In this document: one piece after another, positions 32,855 to 43,686 of the stretch
Layout: each line of letters starts with the position of its first letter
How positions within the stretch are numbered: the first letter of the stretch is position 1
DNA from: Bacillus sp. FJAT-42376
GTDB taxonomy: Bacteria; Bacillota; Bacilli; Bacillales; Bacillaceae
Assembly (NCBI RefSeq): GCF_003816055.1
Contig: NZ_CP033906.1
Span: 3,162,001 to 3,226,000 of the forward strand
Direction of reading: 5' to 3'
DNA length: 64,000 nucleotides
Translations under genes and position numbers: made by a program
Notes under the pieces: model-generated
The model's input: only the letters and a program-made list of their open reading frames with translations
Database searches by the model: none
Told to the model about the DNA's origin: nothing

Positions 32855-35107
32855 TTACACCTCAGGGTGCTGGTTCGTATGCATTTCTTTCGTTTGATCA
32901 TCTTTCTTTTTCAGAAATTCTTTTTTCTTTAAAATCAGCCAAAGCTGAGCAGCGATGAAAATTGAAGAATAAGCGCCGGAAATTAATCCGACTAGCAAGG
33001 CAATCGAGAAGTTCCGGATCGATTCGCTTCCGAAAATTAATAAGGCTACCGTCGTGATGACAACGGTTAACACCGTATTTACAGACCGGGTGAACGTTTG
33101 CTGCAAGCTTTTATTCACAATAATGCTCAAATCTTCAATGGATTTTACTTTTCGTTTCTTTTGAAGCTCGCGGATTCGGTCGAACGTTACGATGGTATCG
33201 TTAATAGAGTAGCCGACAATCGTAAGAATCGCGGCAATAAACGTCAAATCTACTTCCAGCCTTGTCAAACTGAAGAATGCGACAATAAAGAAGGCATCAT
33301 ACAGCAAGGCTACAATAGCAGACAGTCCCATTCTCCATTCATAGCGGATGGCAACATAGATGACAATTCCCAGGGAAGCCAGTAAAATTCCGTACAGCGC
33401 ATTCTGGGCCAGCTCTTTCCCAACCTCAGAAGATACAGTGCTTACACTAGGCTCGCTGCCGTATTTTTCGCTGAACTTCGTTTTAAGTTTCGCAATATCT
33501 TCCTTACTCAGAACACCTACATATCTTGCAACCGCTGCTTCATTGTTAGTGCCTGCAAGAACAATTTCATCCGGTTCCATGTCAATGGATTTGAGGTCTG
33601 AATCGATTTGTTCAGCGGTTACAGGTTTCCCTGCATCGATTTGTACTCGCGTTCCGCTTGTAAAGTCGATTCCAAGATTCAATTTAAAAATCAATAAAAT
33701 GATGATCCCTGCCGCAACCGTGATTCCTGAAAATGCAAAAAACTTATTGCGGTGTTTCAGGAAATCGACTTTGTCAAAGCGGGTCGGCGGATCTGTATGT
33801 TTATCGGTCTGGTGAATTTCAAGCATATGGCTCTTCTTCACACCAAACCATGATTTCTTCTTATCGAGCCAGCGGCTTTCCACTAGAAGTGACAGAAGAA
33901 TTCTTGAAAGGAAAACAGCGGTTATAAAGCTTGCGACGATACTGACAAGAAGCATCGTAGCAAATCCTTTTACGGCACTCGTTCCGAAGAAAAACAGAAC
34001 AGCACCTGCAAGCATGGTCGTCAGATTCGCATCAAAAATCGTCATAAATGAGCGGCGGTTTCCTGATTTAAAGGCCGAACGGACAGACTTGCCCAGCTTC
34101 AATTCCTCTTTTATCCGCTCATACGTGATGATGTTTGCATCAACCGCCATTCCGACACCAAGAATCAGGGCTGCAATACCAGGCAGTGTCAGCACCCCGT
34201 TCATCCAGTCAAACAGCTGAAGAATCAGATAAATGTAGGCACTTAATGTAATAACAGCGACTGCCCCTGGAAGACGGTAGTAGAACAGCATGAACAGGAA
34301 GATAATCGCAACACCGATGATTCCTGCCAACACAGTGGAGTGCAGTGCTTCTTCCCCAAACTTAGCTCCTACAGATGTCGAGTAGGTCTCATCCAGCTTC
34401 ACCGGAAGGGATCCTGCGTTAAGCAGATTTGCCAGCTCTTGAGCTTCTTTAACAGAGAATTGACCGGTGATGACCACATCGGTTGTATCAAATACTTCAT
34501 TTACATTCGGATCAGAAAGGAATTTCGGCTTCGCTTTGCCTCTTTCCTCTTTGTATTTGTCACCCGGCTGATAATCAAGCCAGATCACAAGCTGATTCTC
34601 AGGCTGCATGGCAACGATCTTGCTTGTAGCCTGCTTAAACTTTTCTTTATCCTTCAGCTTTACGGATACGACCGGCTGATTGGACTGCGGATCAAAGGTC
34701 TGCTTTGCCGCCCCCTGCACCAAATCCGATCCGTTTAGATATTCTTTATCATTCACATCGCGGAATGTTAATTGTGCCTCTGTAGACAAAATTTCACGTG
34801 CTTTGTTCTGATCTTTTACTCCTGCAAGCTGAACGCGGATGCGCTTGCCTTCAATCTGGATGTTCGGCTCGCTTACACCAAGAACGTTCGCACGGTTTTC
34901 GAGCGCACGTACCGTACTGACAAGGGCATCCCTGTCAATAACGTCCCCTTTATTAGCTGGCTTCACATCATACAGAACTTCGAATCCGCCCTGCAGATCA
35001 AGTCCTCTTGGAATATTTCCAGTTACATCGTTTGTTCTGAATCCAATAAGAGTCCCAATTAAAATTGTAATGAGAAAAAACGCAAGGATGCGCCCCCGCT
35101 TAATCAT
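32855..35107 (-). CDS. secDF: Fused protein translocase subunit SecDF
   Basis: The 750-aa protein joins SecD (about 1-410) and SecF (about 450-735), as in Bacillus. It uses the proton gradient to complete Sec-dependent secretion. Visible features are an N-terminal membrane anchor, GLDLQGGFEVLYDV (the SecD D1 motif), a large outer domain, six helices with GVGMAVDANIITYERI (D4), and the SecF half with LGIDFTSGTRV and YSINDTIVTFDRI. AAGGAGG precedes the ATG. It is followed by a terminator, and comN lies 32 bp upstream. Confidence 0.97.
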   Translation of the reverse strand: MIKRGRILAFFLITILIGTLIGFRTNDVTGNIPRGLDLQGGFEVLYDVKPANKGDVIDRDALVSTVRALENRANVLGVSEPNIQIEGKRIRVQLAGVKDQNKAREILSTEAQLTFRDVNDKEYLNGSDLVQGAAKQTFDPQSNQPVVSVKLKDKEKFKQATSKIVAMQPENQLVIWLDYQPGDKYKEERGKAKPKFLSDPNVNEVFDTTDVVITGQFSVKEAQELANLLNAGSLPVKLDETYSTSVGAKFGEEALHSTVLAGIIGVAIIFLFMLFYYRLPGAVAVITLSAYIYLILQLFDWMNGVLTLPGIAALILGVGMAVDANIITYERIKEELKLGKSVRSAFKSGNRRSFMTIFDANLTTMLAGAVLFFFGTSAVKGFATMLLVSIVASFITAVFLSRILLSLLVESRWLDKKKSWFGVKKSHMLEIHQTDKHTDPPTRFDKVDFLKHRNKFFAFSGITVAAGIIILLIFKLNLGIDFTSGTRVQIDAGKPVTAEQIDSDLKSIDMEPDEIVLAGTNNEAAVARYVGVLSKEDIAKLKTKFSEKYGSEPSVSTVSSEVGKELAQNALYGILLASLGIVIYVAIRYEWRMGLSAIVALLYDAFFIVAFFSLTRLEVDLTFIAAILTIVGYSINDTIVTFDRIRELQKKRKVKSIEDLSIIVNKSLQQTFTRSVNTVLTVVITTVALLIFGSESIRNFSIALLVGLISGAYSSIFIAAQLWLILKKKEFLKKKDDQTKEMHTNQHPEV

Positions 35108-35139
35108 TATGTATCCTCCTTAGCTACCTGAACCCGCTG

Positions 35140-35433
35140 CTAAAGCAGTTCTTCAAGCATTTTGCTGCCTTCTTCGCTCCCAAACCAGTTTGGCATTTTA
35201 TGAGATTCGACCGCTGCAAAATTCATGAATTCCCCTGCCCGAACAGACATGATGTCACTCACCATTTTATAAATCATTAATTCTTCCTTCTTTTTCCATT
35301 TCTTTTTCAATAAGTATGTCCACAATTCCTGCTCTGAGACGTGATCATAGCCTAATACGATAAACTCTTCCAGCTTGCTTTTCATAAAAGGCCTGACATG
35401 ATGCCTGTACAGTTCCGCAGGATGCTTCTCCAT
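35140..35433 (-). CDS. comN: Post-transcriptional regulator ComN
   Basis: The 97-aa protein matches the post-transcriptional-regulator family (B. subtilis ComN/YrzD), a small soluble protein that affects comEA mRNA and competence. The characteristic pieces are LGYDHVSEQELWTYLLKKKWKKK (cited as YDHVSEQELW) and IMSVRAGEFMNFA. It sits between secDF and spoVB, as in B. subtilis, and is transcribed away from spoVB. AAAGGAG precedes the ATG by 10 nt. Confidence 0.88.
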   Translation of the reverse strand: MEKHPAELYRHHVRPFMKSKLEEFIVLGYDHVSEQELWTYLLKKKWKKKEELMIYKMVSDIMSVRAGEFMNFAAVESHKMPNWFGSEEGSKMLEELL

Positions 35434-35502
35434 TCGCGCACGCTCCTTTAACCATCTAGATAAGCAGTATACCGTACGATCGGCCTATGATCATGAAACT
35501 TG

Positions 35503-35532
35503 TCATGCTTGGCCATCTAACAGTCATATAGT
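35503..35532 (+). promoter_or_regulatory. Possible sigma-E promoter of spoVB
   Basis: TCATGCT (35503-35509), 15 bp, CATATAGT (35525-35532) resembles the mother-cell sigma-E pattern (TCATA-T and CATA---T). The start codon of spoVB lies about 44 bp further. Mother-cell expression is known for spoVB; the site itself is inferred. Confidence 0.45.
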
Positions 35533-35575
35533 AATTGTATATGAAAAGAAGCCATTTGAGAAGGCAGGGAAGGGA

Positions 35576-37153
35576 ATGTCCAAGCAAACATTTTTGAAAG
35601 GAACGATTATATTAATCGCTGCAGGACTCATTACCCGAGTTCTCGGATTCATCAACCGGATTGTATTAGCAAGATTCGTCGGCCAGGAAGGGGTCGGCCT
35701 ATACATGATGGCCGTTCCGACGCTCGTTTTAATCATTACGATCACCCAGTTTGGTCTTCCTGTCGCGATATCCAAACTTGTTGCAGAGGCAGATGCACAG
35801 GGCGATCAGAAGAGAATTAAAAAAATACTTGTTGTTTCCCTGGCTGTGACGGGCGGGCTGAGCATTGTTTTCACACCGGTCATTCTGCTTGCGGCGCCAT
35901 TTCTGTCCCAGCATCTTTTTACCGATCCGCGCACCTATTATCCGCTCATTGCCGTTGCACCCGTTGTTCCGATTGTGGCCGTATCCTCAGTATTAAGAGG
36001 ATACTTTCAGGGGAAGCAAAACATGAAGCCGGCAGCTTATTCGCAAGTGCTTGAACAAATCATCCGGATTTCGCTCATTGCCGTGTTCACCACTGCCCTT
36101 CTTCCTTACGGCATCGAATATGCTGCCGCAGGTGCCATGTTTTCTTCCGTTGCAGGCGAACTTGTTTCGCTCATTTATTTGTTTTTCATGTTTAAGCTGA
36201 AAAAGAAACTAAAAGTTCGAAAAGACTTTTTTCAATCCGTTAAAGCCGGCAAGGACACACTGAATGACTTATTGGCAATCGCCATTCCGACAACCGGAAG
36301 CCGGCTGATTGGATCTGTTTCATGGTTCTTTGAACCAATCGTAGTCGCCCAGAGTTTAGCGATTGCCGGAATCGGAACCGCATTGGCTACGAGGCAATAT
36401 GGAGAGCTGGCGGGCTATGCCCTGCCGCTGCTCATGCTCCCATCCTTCGTGACCTTTTCTCTTTCGACCTCTCTCGTGCCAGCCATTAGTGAAGCAATGG
36501 CTCAGAAAAAAAAGAAGCTTGTTGAACACAGGCTCAGGCAGGCATTAAGGCTTTCGCTAGTAACAGGCGGCCTTTCAGCCGTTGTGCTTTATGTATTCGC
36601 TGAACCCCTAATGAAGGGGATGTACGGAAACGCAGATGCAGCCATTTTTGTTAAATTGATGGCCCCGTTCTTTATTTTTTACTACATTCAAGGGCCTCTG
36701 CAGGCTGTGCTGCAAGCGTTGAATCTTGCCCGCGCTGCGATGATTAACAGTCTGATTGGCGCTCTCGCCAAAACCGCTCTTATTTTTGCCTTGTCCACCA
36801 GACCCGAGATGGGAATAAAAGGAGCCGCACTTGCCATTGTCATTGGCATGATGGCTGTGACACTGCTTCATCTGGCAACTGTCATAAAGGTTGTGGCCCT
36901 GACCATTTATATTAAAGAATACGTATACAGTTTTCTGGCCATGGCTATAACCGGGATAGCAGGATACTACTCTTATTATCACTGGCTGCACAAGCTTGGA
37001 AATCTTCCGGGTCTAGTAACCGGCGTCTGCCTGTGTACCGGAATCTATTTAATTCTGCTGATTCAGCTTAAGCTCGTTCTGAAAGAAGAATTGAAGCGAG
37101 TGCCGCTTTTCGGCCCCGCCCTTGCAAAACTGATTCCCAATCCGCGCAGCTAA
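35576..37153 (+). CDS. spoVB: Stage V sporulation protein B
   Basis: The 525-aa protein is a MOP-family flippase with about fourteen membrane segments, needed for cortex peptidoglycan synthesis in the spore, probably as a lipid-II flippase of the mother cell. The N-terminus (GTIILIAAGLITRVLGFINR) and LRGYFQGKQNMKPAAYSQV are typical. AGGGAAGGGA precedes the ATG. It is one of the few + strand genes and converges on yrbG with a 4-bp overlap of the stop codons. Confidence 0.95.
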   Translation: MSKQTFLKGTIILIAAGLITRVLGFINRIVLARFVGQEGVGLYMMAVPTLVLIITITQFGLPVAISKLVAEADAQGDQKRIKKILVVSLAVTGGLSIVFTPVILLAAPFLSQHLFTDPRTYYPLIAVAPVVPIVAVSSVLRGYFQGKQNMKPAAYSQVLEQIIRISLIAVFTTALLPYGIEYAAAGAMFSSVAGELVSLIYLFFMFKLKKKLKVRKDFFQSVKAGKDTLNDLLAIAIPTTGSRLIGSVSWFFEPIVVAQSLAIAGIGTALATRQYGELAGYALPLLMLPSFVTFSLSTSLVPAISEAMAQKKKKLVEHRLRQALRLSLVTGGLSAVVLYVFAEPLMKGMYGNADAAIFVKLMAPFFIFYYIQGPLQAVLQALNLARAAMINSLIGALAKTALIFALSTRPEMGIKGAALAIVIGMMAVTLLHLATVIKVVALTIYIKEYVYSFLAMAITGIAGYYSYYHWLHKLGNLPGLVTGVCLCTGIYLILLIQLKLVLKEELKRVPLFGPALAKLIPNPRS

Positions 37154-37803
37154 TTCTGCAGATTCGATAAATCCACATAAAATACGCCATTTGTATAGCT
37201 GCAGTAAGAAATGTTCTGTATATCCTGATAGCCAAGTTTTCGGAGCTCCTGTCTAAGCCAGAGCTCCGATTTCCCGATTTTCTGCAGGTGCTGGGGCTGG
37301 ATGGTGCCATCTACAATCAGGGGCAGTTCAAGCGTTTCCATCGGCTCTTGCTGTTTTTTTTGAAAAACATTCAATTTGCCTGAAGTCTCTAAAATCGCAA
37401 ACTCCACATCAGCCAGACTTCGCACATCTTTCTCTCTCAGCTGCGTCATCAGATCATCAAAATTGTAGCGCTGGGATTTCATCGCTTTTTCATCAATCTT
37501 TCCGTTGCTGATTATGATGGTTGGCTTTCCATCAATCAGGGTCCTCACCCTTTCGCTTTTTAAAGACAGCATCGCCAGACCGAACTGAATGGCCAAAAGC
37601 AAAAGCATCGAAACAATGGAATGCATCAGCGGGTCCTCTGGAGACTCGATGGCCATGACTGCAAGCTCTGCAATCATAATAAATACAACTAAATCCAAAA
37701 TACTTAATTCTCCGATTTCCCTTTTCCCCATCAAACGGAAAATAATAATAATCAGAAAGTACAATAACACCGTCCGGGCTATGATGATCAAATAAACCTC
37801 CAT
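37150..37803 (-). CDS. yrbG: DUF421 membrane protein YrbG
   Basis: The 217-aa protein has three membrane helices in the first 85 residues (with FRLMGKREIGELSILDLVVF between the first two, a DUF421 hallmark), then a soluble domain carrying LIDGKPTIIISNGKI and LREKDVRSLADVEFAILETSG. The family includes YetF and YrbG of Bacillus, sporulation-associated proteins of unclear role. It lies between spoVB and yrzE, as in B. subtilis. GGGAGGGG precedes the ATG. Confidence 0.9.
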   Translation of the reverse strand: MEVYLIIIARTVLLYFLIIIIFRLMGKREIGELSILDLVVFIMIAELAVMAIESPEDPLMHSIVSMLLLLAIQFGLAMLSLKSERVRTLIDGKPTIIISNGKIDEKAMKSQRYNFDDLMTQLREKDVRSLADVEFAILETSGKLNVFQKKQQEPMETLELPLIVDGTIQPQHLQKIGKSELWLRQELRKLGYQDIQNISYCSYTNGVFYVDLSNLQN

Positions 37804-37965
37804 CCGAGCCCCTCCCTTCTCACATCGCTTTTTCTAGTTTGTACACCCGTAATCAATCCATGCGGAAAAGTTTCTGGATGGATTGATTCTAAAAGGAAAA
37901 GCTCCCGAATACCCTTACATTAGACGAGCATTAACAAGCATGCGCCAAAAGGGAGAGATGCTTAG

Positions 37966-38343
37966 ATGGAAACAAAAAAATGGGGAAAAGCAATACTGAG
38001 CGGTCTTATTGCCATTTTTTCAGCAGCTGTAGCCATTAGCCTGATTTTTTCACTGCTTCTTAAATTCACAGGGATGACGGAACGATCCATTCAATGGATG
38101 CTCCTGGCCTTGTCCTTTATTACCTTGTTCATTGGGGGATTCATAGCGGGAGGAAAAGGAAAAGAAAAGGGATGGCTGCTCGGAGGAATGACGGCTCTCT
38201 GTTATACACTCATTATTTTATTGTTTCAGTTCCTTGGATTTGGATCTGCCCTCAAGCCGATGCAATTTCTTTATCACGCCGGATTCTTAGCCATAGCCAT
38301 GCTCGGCGGGATGATTGGAGTGAATATGTCTTCTGATCGGTAA
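37966..38343 (+). CDS. yrzE: TIGR04086-family membrane protein YrzE
   Basis: The 125-aa protein has four hydrophobic segments (about 10-33, 43-62, 70-92 and 100-119). The pattern GKAILSGLIAIFSAA and LFIGGFIAGGKGKEKGW matches the TIGR04086 family of Firmicute membrane proteins with no known function. AAGGGAGAG precedes the ATG by 6 nt. It has its own terminator and is divergent from yrbG. Confidence 0.85.
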   Translation: METKKWGKAILSGLIAIFSAAVAISLIFSLLLKFTGMTERSIQWMLLALSFITLFIGGFIAGGKGKEKGWLLGGMTALCYTLIILLFQFLGFGSALKPMQFLYHAGFLAIAMLGGMIGVNMSSDR

Positions 38344-38358
38344 ATAAGGAAGAAGGCG

Positions 38359-38386
38359 AAAGCCCGGGTGAAGCCCGGGCTTTTTA
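38359..38386 (+). terminator. Terminator of yrzE
   Basis: Stem AGCCCGGG/CCCGGGCT (38361-38368 and 38374-38381) with loop TGAAG, followed by TTTTTATG; 17 bp after the stop codon. Confidence 0.9.
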
Positions 38387-38407
38387 TGATGGTTAAACTT
38401 GCTGGCC

Positions 38408-38545
38408 GATGCCTGGCAATGCTCTTTTTCATGATGATGCCTGGCATTCTTGCCTGGCATGACTCCTTTTCATTATGATGCCTGGCATTCTTGCCTGGCA
38501 TGACTCTTTTTCCTGATGATGCCTGGCATTCTTGCCTGGCATTCC
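38408..38545. repeat. 41-bp tandem repeat built on TGCCTGGCA
   Basis: Three units of 41 bp start at 38436, 38477 and 38518 (the last truncated), preceded by a shortened unit at 38408. The near-palindrome TGCCTGGCA occurs seven times (38410, 38438, 38451, 38479, 38492, 38520, 38533) with spacing alternating between 13 and 28 bp. No convincing gene runs through it; it lies between the yrzE terminator and the yajC terminator. Confidence 0.85.
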
Positions 38546-38617
38546 TATCGTTATGCATGACATTCCTTATAATGATTTAAATCCACGGCCTCCCTTCTTC
38601 TTCTCCCCGCTTCCATA

Positions 38618-38656
38618 AAAAAACAGAGAAAGCATTATGCTTCCTCTGTTTTTGCC
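38618..38656 (-). terminator. Terminator of yajC
   Basis: On the minus strand ACAGAGGAAGCAT pairs with ATGCTTTCTCTGT (38623-38649, one mismatch), followed by seven T. The yajC stop codon lies inside the stem. It ends the tgt-yajC end of the ruvAB operon. Confidence 0.85.
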
Positions 38657-38928
38657 AATACGGATTTCTCTTTTACTTCGCGGATTGCCCGGCGTTCAAA
38701 CGTTAAACGGGAACCATCTCCGGCTTTTAGAACGGCCTTCTCTTCATCGATCGATTCAATCGTGGCGTGAAGCCCTCCAATTGTCACAACTTTGTCACCT
38801 TTTTGCAAACTGCTTTGCATTTGGCGGAAGGTTTTTTGCTGTTTTTGCTGCGGACGGATCAGCAGGAAATAAAAAATCGCAAACATTAGCACTAACGATA
38901 AAATCGTTGTCATGGAATTGCCACCCAT
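38635..38928 (-). CDS. yajC: Preprotein translocase subunit YajC
   Basis: The 97-aa protein has one N-terminal membrane helix (about 6-24, ending FLLIRPQQKQQK) and a small cytoplasmic beta domain (GDKVVTIGGLHATIESIDEE). It is the accessory Sec subunit YajC, called YrbF in B. subtilis. GGGGTGAAAGA precedes the ATG. It follows tgt by 22 bp in the same direction. Confidence 0.93.
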   Translation of the reverse strand: MGGNSMTTILSLVLMFAIFYFLLIRPQQKQQKTFRQMQSSLQKGDKVVTIGGLHATIESIDEEKAVLKAGDGSRLTFERRAIREVKEKSVLAKTEEA

Positions 38929-38950
38929 ATTCTTTCACCCCTTTCAAAGA

Positions 38951-40129
<1,179 letters not shown>

Positions 40130-40157
40130 TTATTCATTGTATCCAAATCTGATCTGT

Positions 40158-41183
40158 TTATAAAATAAGCATCGCATCGCCGAAGCTGAAGAAACGGTAT
40201 CGTTCTTTTACAGCTGATTCATAGGCGTTCATGACATGTTCCCGGCCGGCTAAAGAACTAACCAGCATAATAAGAGATGACTTGGGAAGATGGAAGTTTG
40301 TAAGCATCCCGTCGATTCCTTTAAATTCGTAGCCTGGGTAGATGAAAATACTTGTCCATCCGCTCTCTTCACGGAACTTCCCGTCTGACGAAGCAATCGT
40401 TTCAAGTGTCCGCGTTGAAGTTGTCCCGACGGAAATAATCCGGCCGCCATTTGCTCTCGTTTCATTCAGCAGGCGTGCGGTGCCTTCCGTCATCTGGTAA
40501 AACTCTGCATGCATCTCGTGTTCTTCCACCGTTTCTGCACTGACTGGGCGGAACGTTCCAAGCCCGACATGGAGGGTAATATACGCGATTGACACTCCTT
40601 TTTCCTGAAGCTCATTTAGAATTTCCTCCGTAAAATGGAGTCCGGCAGTAGGTGCAGCCGCAGAGCCGGCTTCTTTGGAGAACACAGTCTGATATCGTTC
40701 CCTGTCATCGAGCTGTTCTTTTATATAAGGAGGCAAAGGCATTTCCCCAAGCGACTCCAGGACTTCATAAAAAATACCATCATAGGAAAAGTGAAGCGTT
40801 CTGCCGCCATGCTCCTGTTCTTCTACACAGGTTGCTGTTAATTTCCCGTCTCCAAACGTGATCACAGTCCCTGCTTTTACTCTTTTAGCCGGTTTAATCA
40901 GTGTTTCCCATGTGTCTCCTTCGGTTTGTTTCAGGAGAAGAACCTCGATTTTGGCCCCCGTATCCTCCTTCATCCCGAATAATCTTGCCGGCAGCACGCG
41001 TGTGTCATTCAAGACAAGACAGTCACCCGGCTGAAGATACTGGGTGATATCAGGAAAATGACCATGCACGATCTCTCCGCTTTTTTTATCCAGCTTCATT
41101 AAGCGTGAAGCATCTCTTTTTTCAAGCGGAACCTGGGCAATCAGTTCCTCCGGCAATTCAAAATCAAATAATTCTACTTTCAT
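40158..41183 (-). CDS. queA: S-adenosylmethionine:tRNA ribosyltransferase-isomerase
   Basis: The 341-aa enzyme transfers and rearranges the ribosyl group of SAM to preQ1 in tRNA to form epoxyqueuosine. The family motifs [23 protein letters not shown] and [13 protein letters not shown] are present. AGGTGATAAT precedes the ATG. It is 55 bp before tgt, and the order ruvA-ruvB-yrzS-queA-tgt-yajC is that of B. subtilis. Confidence 0.97.
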   Translation of the reverse strand: MKVELFDFELPEELIAQVPLEKRDASRLMKLDKKSGEIVHGHFPDITQYLQPGDCLVLNDTRVLPARLFGMKEDTGAKIEVLLLKQTEGDTWETLIKPAKRVKAGTVITFGDGKLTATCVEEQEHGGRTLHFSYDGIFYEVLESLGEMPLPPYIKEQLDDRERYQTVFSKEAGSAAAPTAGLHFTEEILNELQEKGVSIAYITLHVGLGTFRPVSAETVEEHEMHAEFYQMTEGTARLLNETRANGGRIISVGTTSTRTLETIASSDGKFREESGWTSIFIYPGYEFKGIDGMLTNFHLPKSSLIMLVSSLAGREHVMNAYESAVKERYRFFSFGDAMLIL

Positions 41184-41203
41184 ATTATCACCTGTTTTTC
41201 ATA

Positions 41204-41404
41204 TCATTTAAATCGTCCAAATACTGAAAAGAGAACAGTCAGCAAAATACTGATCACAATCGATGTAACGATTGGAAAAAAGAAGGTTGTATTCCCCTTT
41301 TTAAATACAAGATCTCCAGGCAGCCTGCCGATGAACTGCATCAATAATCCGGCAGCCAAGAGAACTGTACCTATCATTATCAGCATTTTAGGCCATTCAT
41401 TCAT
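41204..41404 (-). CDS. DUF2905 membrane protein (YrzS-like)
   Basis: The 66-aa protein has two membrane helices (about 7-25 and 42-62) with a loop containing [19 protein letters not shown], the DUF2905 signature (cited by its core LPGDLVF). Function is unknown. GGAGG lies 9 nt before the ATG at 41404, and the first codons overlap the end of ruvB by 8 bp, which suggests coupled translation. The open frame extends 13 codons further inside ruvB and is not used. Confidence 0.88.
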   Translation of the reverse strand: MNEWPKMLIMIGTVLLAAGLLMQFIGRLPGDLVFKKGNTTFFFPIVTSIVISILLTVLFSVFGRFK

Positions 41405-42401
41405 GTCCGGGAACCTCCAGGCTAAAATGTTTGTAAACGGCATCCGTTACCATTCTGCCCCTGGATGTTCTTTGCAAAAACCCGATTTGCAAAAGATAAG
41501 GTTCATATACGTCTTCAATCGTATGAGACTCTTCGCCAATGGTTGCGGAAATCGTGTCCAGCCCCACTGGTCCGCCTCTGTACTTCTCAATAATTCCCAT
41601 TAATAATTTATGATCGATGTGGTCAAGGCCAAGGCGGTCAACTTGAAGCCTTTCAAGGGCTTCAGAAGCCAGATCCTCTGAAATAGCCTCTTTGCCCAAT
41701 ACTTGAGCAAAATCGCGGACCCTCCTTAATAACCGGTTTGCAATCCTCGGTGTCCCCCTCGATCTCCGGGAGATCTCGGCAGAAGCCTGCGGGTCTATTC
41801 CAATTTGCAGAATATCCGCTGTTCTTTCCACAATTTCAGAGAGTTCTGATTCCTTGTAGTATTCCAATCTGCTTAAGACTCCAAAACGGTCCCTCAGCGG
41901 AGCTGTGAGAAGACCGACCCTTGTCGTAGCACCGACTAACGTAAAGGGCGGGAGATCCAGCCTGACGGATCTTGCCTCAGGCCCCTTGCCAATGACAATA
42001 TCGAGGCAAAAATCTTCCATTGCGGGATAGAGGACCTCTTCAATTGAACGCTGCAGCCGGTGAATTTCATCAATAAACAATACATCTCCAGGCTCAAGAG
42101 CGGTAAGGATGGCGGCCAGGTCTCCCGGACGTTCAATGGCAGGTCCGGATGTTGTGCGCAGATTCACGCCCATCTCGTTTGAAATGATGGAGGCAAGCGT
42201 GGTCTTCCCGAGACCCGGCGGACCATATAAAAGGACATGGTCCAATGTCTCCCCCCGCATTTTCGCTGCCTGAATAAAGATATCCAGGTTTTCCTTTACC
42301 TTGTTCTGCCCGATATATTGACTGAGCCTCTGCGGACGAAGGCTGAGCTCTAAATATTGTTCTTCATTTTCCGCATTGCCGGAAACAAGCCGGTCATTCA
42401 T
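41397..42401 (-). CDS. ruvB: Holliday junction branch-migration ATPase RuvB
   Basis: The 334-aa hexameric AAA+ motor drives branch migration with RuvA. Walker A is GPPGLGKTT (about 60-68), Walker B is LFIDEIHRL (about 105), sensor 1 is GATTRVG, and the C-terminal winged helix ends with [10 protein letters not shown]. The start at 42401 (MNDRLVSG) aligns with the start of other Bacillus RuvB and has AAGGTG 6 nt upstream; earlier codons in the frame are leader. Confidence 0.97.
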   Translation of the reverse strand: MNDRLVSGNAENEEQYLELSLRPQRLSQYIGQNKVKENLDIFIQAAKMRGETLDHVLLYGPPGLGKTTLASIISNEMGVNLRTTSGPAIERPGDLAAILTALEPGDVLFIDEIHRLQRSIEEVLYPAMEDFCLDIVIGKGPEARSVRLDLPPFTLVGATTRVGLLTAPLRDRFGVLSRLEYYKESELSEIVERTADILQIGIDPQASAEISRRSRGTPRIANRLLRRVRDFAQVLGKEAISEDLASEALERLQVDRLGLDHIDHKLLMGIIEKYRGGPVGLDTISATIGEESHTIEDVYEPYLLQIGFLQRTSRGRMVTDAVYKHFSLEVPGHE

Positions 42402-42411
42402 TGTCATCACC

Positions 42412-43014
42412 TTACTTTAAAAGCTTTTGCAATGCTTTTTTCACCAGCTGGTCAGTCGATAGCGCCTCTTCTTTCAGAGCTGGGATCACCTTATTGATTT
42501 CTCTCTCCGCATATCCAAGAACTTTTAAGGCTTCGACCGCTTCTGATACAGCTTTTGAAGACGAATCTTTCTCTTCAAATACTTCATGATTGAAAAGGGA
42601 GAATGCAAATTCAGGAGCTACATCACCAAGCTTGCCTTTTAAATCCAGAATGATTTGTCTCGCTGTTTTCTTTCCAACTCCGGGAAACTTAACAAGAAAC
42701 GCTTCATCCTCACCTTCAATAGCCTGCACGACCTGGGAAGGATCTCCTGAAGCAAGGATGGCAAGCGCTCCTTTTGGACCGATTCCGGTTACGTTCAGCA
42801 GTTTGGTAAAAAGAGCTTTTTCTTCTCTTGATCTAAAGCCGTAAAGAGCAAGAATATCCTCTCTCACGTGCTGGTATGTAAAAATCGTTGTTTCCGTTCC
42901 TTTTGCATATATAAACGGGTTTGGGGCAAATATTTTGTAGCCAATGCCGGAATGGTCTATTACGATAAATTCGGGAGAGATATAGTCGATCTTCCCTCGG
43001 ACAAATTCAATCAC
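42412..43014 (-). CDS. ruvA: Holliday junction DNA-binding protein RuvA
   Basis: The 200-aa protein binds the four-way junction as a tetramer. It has the OB-fold N-terminal domain ([18 protein letters not shown]), helix-hairpin-helix motifs ([16 protein letters not shown] and [17 protein letters not shown]) and the C-terminal RuvB-binding domain (about 150-200). Translation starts at GTG at 43014, after GAGGTG; this matches the family N-terminus, while the longer frame to 43068 does not. It is first in the ruvAB-queA-tgt-yajC operon. Confidence 0.96.
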   Translation of the reverse strand: MIEFVRGKIDYISPEFIVIDHSGIGYKIFAPNPFIYAKGTETTIFTYQHVREDILALYGFRSREEKALFTKLLNVTGIGPKGALAILASGDPSQVVQAIEGEDEAFLVKFPGVGKKTARQIILDLKGKLGDVAPEFAFSLFNHEVFEEKDSSSKAVSEAVEALKVLGYAEREINKVIPALKEEALSTDQLVKKALQKLLK

Positions 43015-43099
43015 CTTTTTCACCTCTTCACAACTGTACCTCATTGTATCATAAAAAAGGGTGTCCAAGAACCAGAAACGTTAACATACGTTCGGATTT

Positions 43100-43126
43100 C
43101 AAAATAAAAAACCTGCTGCAGGCAGG
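43100..43126 (-). terminator. Terminator of bofC
   Basis: Stem CCTGC/GCAGG (43112-43126) with loop CTGCA on the minus strand, then TTTTTTATTTT. It follows the bofC stop codon by 17 bp. Confidence 0.75.
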
Positions 43127-43143
43127 CTGAGTCTGATGGACAT

Positions 43144-43686
43144 CTATTTTCTGGAAGCGGGAGTGCCGTAGGCTTTGAAGGTTTCAATAACGCGCAGATA
43201 TTGTTTCCTGCTCTCTACTCTTATTCCCTTTTCCAGTTCGGTGTGTCTCTTTGATTCAAGCTTGCCGACATCAAGTTGAAAAAATGACTGGATCACTTTC
43301 GCTTCTTCCCCTGGCTTTCCTTCAAATACAGTTAAGATCCCCTCTTTATTGATACCGAAATATCCGGTTGCCTTCATAAGAGGAGAAATATCGTTTATCT
43401 GTTTTTTCAGGACAATCCGGTTATTCTCTCGGTCAATCACGAGCCACTCCTGATAATACTCAGAGAGGTCAGCGAGAGAGTGAAAGGATTCTTCTCTAAC
43501 CTCGACACTTGTTTCCCCGTCGAGATACATTCTTTCCAGCGAGATTGTGAATGACTGAAAGGAAGGATCTTTATTTTCAGCTGCTTCTGCTTGTATGGTG
43601 CATATGATGGTGATCAAGGTGATGAGCGACAGTTGAAGGAATATGGCAGGCCGGTGTTTCAGCAACTGGGCCACCTCACTTTTCAT
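43144..43686 (-). CDS. bofC: Forespore-secreted BofC
   Basis: The 180-aa protein has an N-terminal signal region (LQLSLITLITIICTIQAEA, likely cut near residue 35) and a secreted domain with LERMYLDGETSVE, LVIDRENNRIVLKKQINDISPL (core RIVLKKQINDISP) and GYFGINKEGILTVFEGKP. BofC is made in the forespore, secreted to the space between the membranes, and inhibits SpoIVB, which delays activation of SpoIVFB and thus sigma-K. The ATG overlaps the stop of the small gene before it; a TTG seven codons later (43665) has the better ribosome site (GAGGTGG) and is the alternative start. Confidence 0.9.
   Translation of the reverse strand: MKSEVAQLLKHRPAIFLQLSLITLITIICTIQAEAAENKDPSFQSFTISLERMYLDGETSVEVREESFHSLADLSEYYQEWLVIDRENNRIVLKKQINDISPLMKATGYFGINKEGILTVFEGKPGEEAKVIQSFFQLDVGKLESKRHTELEKGIRVESRKQYLRVIETFKAYGTPASRK

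Noticed and set aside
38274..38558. A 94-codon minus-strand frame through the tandem repeat
   Set aside because: It encodes repeated NARHH/MPG segments produced by the 41-bp repeat, has no ribosome binding site and overlaps the end of yrzE.
38401..38560. A CRISPR array at the regular repeat
   Set aside because: The spacers are themselves repeated, the unit is 41 bp in tandem, and there are no cas genes.
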